Shown here in pieces: positions 53,721-64,000 of a DNA stretch of 64,000 nt. Both the position numbers and the translations under genes were made by a program. The stretch covers positions 13,454,001-13,518,000 of the forward strand of contig OZ176053.1 in NCBI GenBank assembly GCA_964247055.1, read 5' to 3'. The DNA is from Paragordius varius. Its lineage: Eukaryota > Nematomorpha. Numbering within the stretch: position 1 is the first letter of the stretch; each line of letters opens with the position of its first letter. Below the pieces are notes generated by a model. It was not told the DNA's origin, searched no databases, and saw only the letters and a program-made list of their open reading frames with translations.

Positions 53721-54469
53721 TGATGGAACTACCATAGGGCTACCCAAAAAAATTATAGTGACATCACCTGATCAAATTTGGATTTTAGGTAGCCATTTTT
53801 ATTTTTAAAATCGTATAAAATAAATTTTTTAAATATTTAAAAAATTTATAAAAATTACATTTATACTCCGATCTCGAAAATATTTGGGGTGATGATGGAA
53901 CTACCATAGAGCTACCCAAAAAAAATTATAGTGACATCACCTGATCAAATTTGGATTTTAGGTAGCCATTTTTATTTTTGAAATCGTATAAAATAAATTT
54001 TTTAAATATTTAAAAAATTCATAAAAATTACATTTATACTCCGATCTCGAAAATATTTGGGGTGATGATGGAACTACCATAGGGCTACCCAAAAAAAATT
54101 ATGGCGACATCACCTGATCAAATTTTGATTTTAGGTAGCCATTTTTTAATTTTAAAATCGTATAAAATAAATTTTTTAAATATTTAAAAAATTCATAAAA
54201 ATTACATTTATACTCCGATCTCGAAAATATTTGGGGTGATGATGGAACTACCATAGGGCTACCCAAAAAAAATTATGGTGACATCACCTGATCAAATTTG
54301 GATTTTAGGTAGCCATTTTTATTTTTAAAATCGTATAAAATAAATTTTTTAAATATTTAAAAAATTCATAAAAATTACATTTATAGTCCGATCCCCAAAA
54401 TATTTGGGGTGATGATGGAACTACCATAGGGCTACCCAAAAAAAATTATGGTGATATCACCTGATCAAA

Positions 54470-56750
54470 TTTGGATTTTAGGTAGCCATTTTTAATTTTA
54501 AAATCGTATAAAATAAATTTTTTAAATATTTAAAAAATTCATAAAAATTACATTTATACTCCGATCTCGAAAATATTTGGGGTGATGATGGAACTACTAT
54601 AGGGCTACCCAAAAAAAATTTTGGCGACATCACCTGATCAAATTTGGATTTTAGGTAGCTATTTTTATTTTTAAAATCGTATAAAATAAATTTTTTAAAT
54701 ATTTAAAAAATTCATAAAAATTACATTTATACTCCGATCTCGAAAATATTTGGGGTGATGATGGAACTACCATAGGGCTACCCAAAAAAAATTATGGCGA
54801 CATCACCTGATCAAATTTGGATTTTAGGTAGCCATTTTTATTTTTAAAATCGTATAAAATAAATTTTTTAAATATTTAAAAAATTCATAAAAATTACATT
54901 TATACTCCGATCTCGAAAATATTTGGGGTGATGATGGAACTACTATAGGGCTACCCAAAAAAAATTTTCGCGACATCACCTGATCAAATTTGGATTTTAG
55001 GTAGCCATTTTTATTTTTAATATCGTATAAAATAAATTTTTTAAATATTTAAAAAATTCATAAAAATTACATTTATACTCCGATCTCGAAAATATTTGGG
55101 GTGATGATGGAACTACTATAGGGCTACCCAAAAAAAATTTTCGCGACATCACCTGATCAAATTTGGATTTTAGGTAGCCATTTTTATTTTTAATATCGTA
55201 TAAAATAAATTTTTTAAGTATTTAAAAAATTCATAAAAATTACATTTATACTCCGATCTCGAAAATATTTGGGGTGATGATGGAACTACTATAGGGCTAC
55301 CCAAAAAAAATTATGGCGACATCACCTGATCAAATTTGGATTTTAGGTAGCCATTTTTATTTTTAAAATCGTATAAAATAAATTTTTTAAATATTTAAAA
55401 AATTCATAAAAATTACATTTATAGTCCGATCCCCAAAATATTTGGGGTGATGATGGAACTACCATAGGGCTACCCAAAAAAATTATAGTGACATCACCTG
55501 ATCAAATTTGGATTTTAGGTAGATATTTTTATTTTTAAAATCGTATAAAATAAATTTTTTAAATATTTAAAAAATTCATAAAAATTACATTTATAGTCCG
55601 ATCCCCAAAATATTTGGGGTGATGATGGAACTACCATAGGGCTACCCAAAAAAATTATGGTGACATCACCTGATCAAATTTGGATTTTAGGTAGCCATTT
55701 TTAATTTTAAAATCGTATAAAATAAATTTTTTAAATATTTAAAAAATTCATAAAAATTACATTTATACTCCGATCTCGAAAATATTTGGGGTGATGATGG
55801 AACTACTATAGGGCTACCCAAAAAAAATTTTGGCGACATCACCTGATCAAATTTGGATTTTAGGTAGCTATTTTTATTTTTAAAATCGTATAAAATAAAT
55901 TTTTTAAATATTTAAAAAATTCATAAAAATTACATTTATACTCCGATCTCGAAAATATTTGGGGTGATGATGGAACTACCATAGGGCTACCCAAAAAAAA
56001 TTATGGCGACATCACCTGATCAAATTTGGATTTTAGGTAGCCATTTTTATTTTTAAAATCGTATAAAATAAATTTTTTAAATATTTAAAAAATTCATAAA
56101 AATTACATTTATACTCCGATCTCGAAAATATTTGGGGTGATGATGGAACTACTATAGGGCTACCCAAAAAAAATTTTCGCGACATCACCTGATCAAATTT
56201 GGATTTTAGGTAGCCATTTTTATTTTTAATATCGTATAAAATAAATTTTTTAAATATTTAAAAAATTCATAAAAATTACATTTATACTCCGATCTCGAAA
56301 ATATTTGGGGTGATGATGGAACTACTATAGGGCTACCCAAAAAAAATTTTCGCGACATCACCTGATCAAATTTGGATTTTAGGTAGCCATTTTTATTTTT
56401 AATATCGTATAAAATAAATTTTTTAAGTATTTAAAAAATTCATAAAAATTACATTTATACTCCGATCTCGAAAATATTTGGGGTGATGATGGAACTACTA
56501 TAGGGCTACCCAAAAAAAATTATGGCGACATCACCTGATCAAATTTGGATTTTAGGTAGCCATTTTTATTTTTAAAATCGTATAAAATAAATTTTTTAAA
56601 TATTTAAAAAATTCATAAAAATTACATTTATAGTCCGATCCCCAAAATATTTGGGGTGATGATGGAACTACCATAGGGCTACCCAAAAAAATTATAGTGA
56701 CATCACCTGATCAAATTTGGATTTTAGGTAGATATTTTTATTTTTAAAAT
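54470..56750 (+). repeat. 1209-bp higher-order repeat in B (7-mer), second locus
   Basis: tttcgcg starts at 54966 and 55138, then at 56175 and 56348, so the pair is repeated at 1209-1210 bp. tttaatttta is at 54491 and 55700, also 1209 bp. One monomer in each copy has tttttaagtattt in place of the normal palindrome centre. The length equals that of the 7-mer at 26.7-29 kb but the diagnostic variants differ, so it arose separately. Confidence 0.86.
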
Positions 56751-58620
56751 CGTATAAAATAAATTTTTTAAATATTTAAAAAATTCATAAAAATTACATT
56801 TATAGTCCGATCCCCAAAATATTTGGGGTGATGATGGAACTACCAGGCTACCCAAAAAAATTATAGTGACATCACCTGATCAAATTTGGATTTTAGGTAG
56901 ATATTTTTATTTTTAAAATCGTATAAAATAAATTTTTTAAATATTTAAAAAATTCATAAAAATTACATTTATAGTCCGATCCCCAAAATATTTGGGGTGA
57001 TGATGGAACTACCAGGCTACCCAAAAAAATTATGGTGACATCACCTGATCAAATTTGGATTTTAGGTAGCCATTTTTATTTTTAAAATCGTATAAAATAA
57101 ATTTTTTAAATATTTAAAAAATTCATAAAAATTACATTTATACTCCGATCTCGAGAATATTTGGGGTGATGATGGAACTACCATAGGGCTACCCAAAAAA
57201 ATTATGGTGACATCACCTGATCAAATTTGGATTTTAGGTAGCCATTTTTATTTTTAAAATCGTATAAAATAAATTTTTTAAATATTTAAAAAATTCATAA
57301 AAATTACATTTATAGTCCGATCCCCAAAATATTTGGGGTGATGATGGAACTACCATAGGGCTACCCAAAAAAATTATAGTGACATCACCTGATCAAATTT
57401 GGATTTTAGGTAGATATTTTTATTTTTAAAATCGTATAAAATAAATTTTTTAAATATTTAAAAAATTCATAAAAATTACATTTATAGTCCGATCCCCAAA
57501 ATATTTGGGGTGATGATGGAACTACCAGGCTACCCAAAAAAATTATGGTGACATCACCTGATCAAATTTGGATTTTAGGTAGCCATTTTTATTTTTAAAA
57601 TCGTATAAAATAAATTTTTTAAATATTTAAAAAATTCATAAAAATTACATTTATACTCCGATCTCGAGAATATTTGGGGTGATGATGGAACTACCATAGG
57701 GCTACCCAAAAAAATTTATGGTGACATCACCTGATCAAATTTGGATTTTAGGTAGCCATTTTTATTTTTAAAATCGTATAAAATAAATTTTTTAAATATT
57801 TAAAAAATTCATAAAAATTACATTTATAGTCCGATCCCCAAAATATTTGGGGTGATGATGGAACTACCATAGGGCTACCCAAAAAAATTATAGTGACATC
57901 ACCTGATCAAATTTGGATTTTAGGTAGATATTTTTATTTTTAAAATCGTATAAAATAAATTTTTTAAATATTTAAAAAATTCATAAAAATTACATTTATA
58001 GTCCGATCCCCAAAATATTTGGGGTGATGATGGAACTACCATAGGGCTACCCAAAAAAATTATGGTGACATCACCTGATCAAATTTGGATTTTAGGTAGC
58101 CATTTTTATTTTTAAAATCGTATAAAATAAATTTTTTAAATATTTAAAAAATTCATAAAAATTACATTTATACTCCGATCTCGAGAATATTTGGGGTGAT
58201 GATGGAACTACCATAGGGCTACCCAAAAAAATTATGGTGACATCACCTGATCAAATTTGGATTTTAGGTAGCCATTTTTATTTTTAAAATCGTATAAAAT
58301 AAATTTTTTAAATATTTAAAAAATTCATAAAAATTACATTTATAGTCCGATCCCCAAAATATTTGGGGTGATGATGGAACTACCATAGGGCTACCCAAAA
58401 AAAATTATGGCGACATCACCTGATCAAATTTGGATTTTAGGTAGCCATTTTTATTTTTAAAATCGTATAAAATAAATTTTTTAAATATTTAAAAAATTCA
58501 TAAAAATTACATTTATAGTCCGATCCCCAAAATATTTGGGGTGATGATGGAACTACCATAGGGCTACCCAAAAAAATTATAGTGACATCACCTGATCAAA
58601 TTTGAATTTTAGGTAGATAT
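56700..58620 (+). repeat. About 513-bp higher-order repeat in B (3-mer)
   Basis: A shortened form, accaggctaccc (four bases lost from ccatagggct), has ccaggc at 56843, 57012 and 57525, giving 169 and 513 bp. ggtagatattttt and ctcgagaat markers keep a spacing of 512-516 bp from about 56900 to 57926 and beyond. The four-base loss explains why three monomers span about 513-515 rather than 519 bp. Confidence 0.83.
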
Positions 58621-59739
58621 TTTTATTTTTAAAATCGTATAAAATAAATTTTTTAAATATTTAAAAAATTCATAAAAATTACATTTATAGTCCGATCCCC
58701 AAAATATTTGGGGTGATGATGGAACTACCATAGGGCTACCCAAAAAAATTATGGTGACATCACCTGATCAAAGGATTTTAGGTAGCCATTTTTATTTTTA
58801 AAATCGTATAAAATAAATTTTTTAAATATTTAAAAAATTCATAAAAATTACATTTATACTCCGATCTCGAGAATATTTGGGGTGATGATGGAACTACCAT
58901 AGGGCTACCCAAAAAAAATTTTGGCGACATCACCTGATCAAATTTGGATTTTAGGTAGCCATTTTTATTTTTAAAATCGTATAAAATAAATTTTTTAAAT
59001 ATTTAAAAAATTCATAAAAATTACATTTATACTCCGATCTCGAGAATATTTGGGGTGATGATGGAACTACCATAGGGCTACCCAAAAAAATTTATGGTGA
59101 CATCACCTGATCAAATTTGGATTTTAGGTAGATATTTTTATTTTTAAAATCGTATAAAATAAATTTTTTAAATATTTAAAAAATTCATAAAAATTACATT
59201 TATACTCCGATCTCGAAAATATTTGGGGTGATGATGGAACTACTATAGGGCTACCCAAAAAAAATTTTGGCGACATCACCTGATCAAATTTGGATTTTAG
59301 GTAGCCATTTTTATTTTTAAAATCGTATAAAATAAATTTTTTAAATATTTAAAAAATTCATAAAAATTACATTTATACTCCGATCTCGAAAATATTTGGG
59401 GTGATGATGGAACTACCATAGGGCTACCCAAAAAAATTATGGCGACATCACCTGATCAAATTTGGATTTTAGGTAGCCATTTTTATTTTTAAAATCGTAT
59501 AAAATAAATTTTTTAAATATTTAAAAAATTCATAAAAATTACATTTATACTCCGATCTCGAAAATATTTGGGGTGATGATGGAACTACCATAGGGCTACC
59601 CAAAAAAAATTTTGGCGACATCACCTGATCAAATTTGGATTTTAGGTAGCCATTTTTATTTTTAAAATCGTATAAAATAAATTTTTTAAATATTTAAAAA
59701 ATTCATAAAAATTACATTTATACTCCGATCTCGAGAATA

Positions 59740-61782
59740 TTTGGGGTGATGATGGAACTACCATAGGGCTACCCAAAAAAATTTATGGTGACATCACCTG
59801 ATCAAATTTGGATTTTAGGTAGCCATTTTTATTTTTAAAATCGTATAAAATAAATTTTTTAAATATTTAAAAAATTCATAAAAATTACATTTATAGTCCG
59901 ATCCCCAAAATATTTGGGGTGATGATGGAACTACCATAGGGCTACCCAAAAAAAATTATGGCGACATCACCTGATCAAATTTTGATTTTAGGTAGCCATT
60001 TTTTATTTTTAAAATCGTATAAAATAAATTTTTTAAATATTTAAAAAATTCATAAAAATTACATTTATACTCCGATCTCGAAAATATTTGGGGTGATGAT
60101 GGAACTACTATAGGGCTACCCAAAAAAAATTTTGGCGACATCACCTGATCAAATTTGGATTTTAGGTAGCCATTTTTATTTTTAAAATCGTATAAAATAA
60201 ATTTTTTAAATATTTAAAAAATTCATAAAAATTACATTTATACTCCGATCTCGAAAATATTTGGGGTGATGATGGAACTACCATAGGGCTACCCAAAAAA
60301 ATTATGGTGACATCACCTGATCAAATTTGGATTTTAGGTAGCCATTTTTATTTTTAAAATCGTATAAAATAAATTTTTTAAATATTTAAAAAATTCATAA
60401 AAATTACATTTATACTCCGATCTCGAAAATATTTGGGGTGATGATGGAACTACTATAGGGCTACCCAAAAAAAATTTTGGCGACATCACCTGATCAAATT
60501 TGGATTTTAGGTAGCCATTTTTATTTTTAAAATCGTATAAAATAAATTTTTTAAATATTTAAAAAATTCATAAAAATTACATTTATAGTCCGATCCCCAA
60601 AATATTTGGGGTGATGATGGAACTACCATAGGGCTACCCAAAAAAAATTATGGTGACATCACCTGATCAAATTTGGATTTTAGGTAGCCATTTTTATTTT
60701 TAAAATCGTATAAAATAAATTTTTTAAATATTTAAAAAATTCATAAAAATTACATTTATACTCCGATCTCGAAAATATTTGGGGTGATGATGGAACTACC
60801 ATAGGGCTACCCAAAAAAATTATAGTGACATCACCTGATCAAATTTGGATTTTAGGTAGATATTTTTATTTTTAAAATCGTATAAAATAAATTTTTTAAA
60901 TATTTAAAAAATTCATAAAATATACATTTATAGTCCGATCCCCAAAATATTTGGGGTGATGATGGAACTACCATAGGGCTACCCAAAAAAATTATGGTGA
61001 CATCACCTGATCAAATTTGGATTTTAGGTAGCCATTTTTATTTTTAAAATCGTATAAAATAAATTTTTTAAATATTTAAAAAATTCATAAAAATTACATT
61101 TATACTCCGATCTCGAAAATATTTGGGGTGATGATGGAACTACCATAGGGCTACCCAAAAAAATTTATGGTGACATCACCTGATCAAATTTGGATTTTAG
61201 GTAGCCATTTTTATTTTTAAAATCGTATAAAATAAATTTTTTAAATATTTAAAAAATTCATAAAAATTACATTTATAGTCCGATCCCCAAAATATTTGGG
61301 GTGATGATGGAACTACCATAGGGCTACCCAAAAAAAATTATGGCGACATCACCTGATCAAATTTTGATTTTAGGTAGCCATTTTTTATTTTTAAAATCGT
61401 ATAAAATAAATTTTTTAAATATTTAAAAAATTCATAAAAATTACATTTATACTCCGATCTCGAAAATATTTGGGGTGATGATGGAACTACTATAGGGCTA
61501 CCCAAAAAAAATTTTGGCGACATCACCTGATCAAATTTGGATTTTAGGTAGCCATTTTTATTTTTAAAATCGTATAAAATAAATTTTTTAAATATTTAAA
61601 AAATTCATAAAAATTACATTTATACTCCGATCTCGAAAATATTTGGGGTGATGATGGAACTACCATAGGGCTACCCAAAAAAATTATGGTGACATCACCT
61701 GATCAAATTTGGATTTTAGGTAGCCATTTTTATTTTTAAAATCGTATAAAATAAATTTTTTAAATATTTAAAAAATTCATAA
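59740..61782 (+). repeat. 1382-bp offset block pair in B (8-mer)
   Basis: 59740-60400 matches 61122-61782 at an offset of 1382 bp (eight monomers). Each copy has one monomer with an extra T in gccattttttattt. A third, shorter copy of that monomer and its neighbour lies at about 63531-64000, 2247 bp after the second. Confidence 0.84.
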
Positions 61783-64000
61783 AAATTACATTTATAGTCC
61801 GATCCCCAAAATATTTGGGGTGATGATGGAACTCCCATAGGGCTACCCAAAAAAAATTATGGCGACATCACCTGATCAAATTTGGATTTTAGGTAGTCAT
61901 TTTTATTTTTAAAATCGTATAAAATAAATTTTTTAAATATTTAAAAAATTCATAAAAATTACATTTATACTCCGATCTCGAAAATATTTGGGGTGATGAT
62001 GGAACTACCATAGGGCTACCCAAAAAAAATTATGGTGACATCACCTGATCAAATTTGGATTTTAGGTAGCCATTTTTATTTTTAAAATCGTATAAAATAA
62101 ATTTTTTAAATATTTAAAAAATTCATAAAAATTACATTTATACTCCGATCTCGAAAATATTTGGGGTGATGATGGAACTACCATAGGGCTACCCAAAAAT
62201 AATTATGGTGACATCACCTGATCAAATTTGGATTTTAGGTAGCCATTTTTATTTTTAAAATCGTATAAAATAAATTTTTTAAATATTTAAAAAATTCATA
62301 AAAATTACATTTATAATCCGATCCCCAAAATATTTGGGGTGATGATGGAACTACCATAGGGCTAGCCAAAAAAAATTATGGTGACATCACCTGATCAAAT
62401 TTCGATTTTAGGTAGCCATTTTTATTTTTAAAATCGTATAAAATAAATTTTTTAAATATTTAAATATTCATAAAAATTACATTTATACTCCGATCTCGAC
62501 AATATTTGGGGTGATGATGGAACTACCATAGGGCTACTCAAAAAAAATTATGGTGACATCACCTGATCAAATTTGGATTTTAGGTAGCCATTTTTATTTT
62601 TAAAATCGTATAAAATAAATTTTTTAAATATTTAAAAAATTCATAAAAATTACATTTATAGTCCAATCCCCAAAATATTTGGGGTGATGATGGAACTACC
62701 ATAGGGCTACCCAAAAAAAATTATGGCGATATCACCTGATCAAATTTGGATTTTAGGTAGCCATTTTATTTTTAAAATCGTATAAAATAAATTTTTTAAA
62801 TATTTAAAAAATTCATAAAAATTACATTTATACTCTGATCTCGAAAATATTTGGGGTGATGATGGAACTACCATAGGGCTACCCAAAATAATTATGGCGA
62901 CATCACCTGATCAAATTTGGATTTTAGGTAGCCATTTTTATTTTTAAAATCGTATAAAATAAATTTTTTAAATATTTAAAAAATTCATAAAAATTACATT
63001 TATTGTCCGATCCTCCAAAATATTTGGGGTGATGATGGAACTACTATAGGGCTACCCAAAAAAAATTATGGCGACATCACCTGATCAAATTTGGATTTTA
63101 GGTAGCCATTTTTATTTTTAAAATCGTATAAAATAAATTTTTTAAATATTTAAAAAAATCATAAAAATTACATTTATACTTCGATCTCGAAAATATTTGG
63201 GGTGATGATGGAACTACCATAGGGCTACCCAAAAAAAATTATGGCGACATCACCTGATCAAATTTGGATTTTAGGTAGCCATTTTTATTTTTAAAATCGT
63301 ATAAAATAAATTTTTTAAATATTTAAAAAATTCATAAAAATTACATTTATAGTCCGATCCCCAAAATATTTGGGGTGATGATGGAACTACCATAGGGCTA
63401 CCCAAAAAAAATTATGGCGACATCACCTGATCAAATTTGGATTTTAGGTAGCCATTTTTATTTTTAAAATCGTATAAAATAAATTTTTTAAATATTTAAA
63501 AAATTCATAAAAATTACATTTATACTCCGATCTCGAAAATATTTGGGGTGATGATGGAACTACCATAGGGCTACCCAAAAAAAATTATGGCGACATCACC
63601 TGATCAAATTTTGATTTTAGGTAGCCATTTTTTATTTTTAAAATCGTATAAAATAAATTTTTTAAATATTTAAAAAATTCATAAAAATTACATTTATACT
63701 CCGATCTCGAAAATATTTGGGGTGATGATGGAACTACTATAGGGCTACCCAAAAAAAATTTTGGCGACATCACCTGATCAAATTTGGATTTTAGGTAGCC
63801 ATTTTTATTTTTAAAATCGTATAAAATAAATTTTTTAAATATTTAAAAAATTCATAAAAATTACATTTATACTCCGATCTCGAAAATATTTGGGGTGATG
63901 ATGGAACTACCATAGGGCTACCCAAAAAAATTATGGTGACATCACCTGATCAAATTTGGATTTTAGGTAGCCATTTTTATTTTTAAAATCGTATAAAATA
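61782..64000 (+). repeat. B array to the window end
   Basis: Ordinary B monomers in the same orientation, with scattered private changes such as gtagtcattt near 61894, gcaatcc-like tccaatcccc near 62660, tattgtccgatcctcc near 63002 and taaatattcat near 62460. From about 63531 the sequence repeats the 61.3-kb block. The array is cut by the window edge in mid-monomer. Confidence 0.85.

Larger units (their letters stand above)
15484..64000 (+). repeat. Satellite array B, 173-bp monomers
   Basis: Head-to-tail array of a different monomer. The landmark gggctaccc starts at 15646 and 15819, and the 24-bp palindrome starts at 15560 and 15733, both giving 173 bp. About 280 monomers fill the rest of the window. 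A consensus monomer counts to about 27% GC. Order within the monomer: A-run of 6-10, att, ggtga/tcacc hairpin, tgatca, caaatttg, ggtagcc, a 65-bp block almost purely A and T with the 24-bp palindrome, a variable tccgat segment, aatatttgggg, then tgatgatggaactaccata and gggctaccc. A-run length is the commonest source of 172-174 bp monomers. All monomers I checked lie in one orientation. The array continues past 64000. Function is inferred only as centromeric or heterochromatic satellite. I do not recognise the family. Confidence 0.97.

Noticed and set aside
59956-60144. Minus-strand open frame of 62 codons, repeated at 61338-61526 and 63585-63773
   Set aside because: An extra T makes this monomer 174 bp, which is 58 codons, so the frame runs on for one turn and MSP appears at both ends. 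The three copies are block duplicates of one monomer. Nothing indicates translation.
1-64000. CRISPR array
   Set aside because: Repeats are 173-191 bp and directly adjoin each other. There are no unique spacers and no cas genes.
15484-64000. Tandem SINE or retroposon copies, because each B unit has an A-run
   Set aside because: The A-run is internal to a strict 173-bp tandem period. There are no target-site duplications or Pol III box motifs that I can see.
1-64000. rRNA, tRNA or telomere repeats
   Set aside because: No rRNA or tRNA landmarks and no short telomere-type repeat were seen on either strand.

Overview
The window is entirely satellite DNA. Two head-to-tail tandem arrays fill all 64 kb, and I see no gene, RNA gene, transposon body or unique sequence. 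Such long AT-rich arrays with monomers close to nucleosome-repeat length, organised into higher-order repeats, are typical of eukaryotic centromeric or pericentromeric heterochromatin. I do not recognise either monomer and cannot name the organism. Hand counts on consensus monomers give about 28% GC for the first family and 27% for the second.

Layout. Array A (1 to about 15483) has a 178-bp basic monomer and a 191-bp long form made by a 13-bp internal duplication, about 85 monomers in all. Array B (about 15484 to 64000) has a 173-bp monomer, about 280 copies. The arrays meet abruptly at 15481-15483 with a three-base overlap (cta) and no spacer. Both run past the window edges. Every monomer I checked within an array lies in the same orientation.

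Higher-order structure. Shared diagnostic variants show nested block duplications. In A the offsets are 725 bp (4 monomers), 1093 bp, 1602 bp (9 monomers) and 3428 bp. In B they are about 1380 bp (8-mer, 16.9-23 kb), 1209 bp (7-mer, 26.7-29 kb and again 54.5-56.8 kb), 692 bp (4-mer, 32.9-34.3 kb), 2242 bp (13-mer, 33.4-37.9 kb), 3622 bp (21-mer, 43.5-50.3 kb), 1037 bp (6-mer, 50.8-53.7 kb), about 513 bp (3-mer, 56.7-58.6 kb) and 1382 bp (8-mer, 59.7-61.8 kb). This is the pattern left by repeated unequal exchange or amplification at different dates. No single repeat unit dominates.

Monomer design. Each A monomer has 14-bp inverted arms about 100 bp apart end to end, enclosing a 6-bp hairpin and a 10-bp dyad (tcaccggtga). 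Each B monomer has a 24-bp perfect AT palindrome, a ggtga/tcacc hairpin inside 7-bp inverted arms, and in one subfamily a cccc/gggg hairpin. The two families look unrelated at first. By hand, however, I can align several short blocks in the same circular order and orientation, the best being A 1020-1050 against B 15500-15526. They may be old sisters, which is the most interesting idea here and needs a proper statistical test.

The few short open frames (60-62 codons) are by-products of the satellite sequence.
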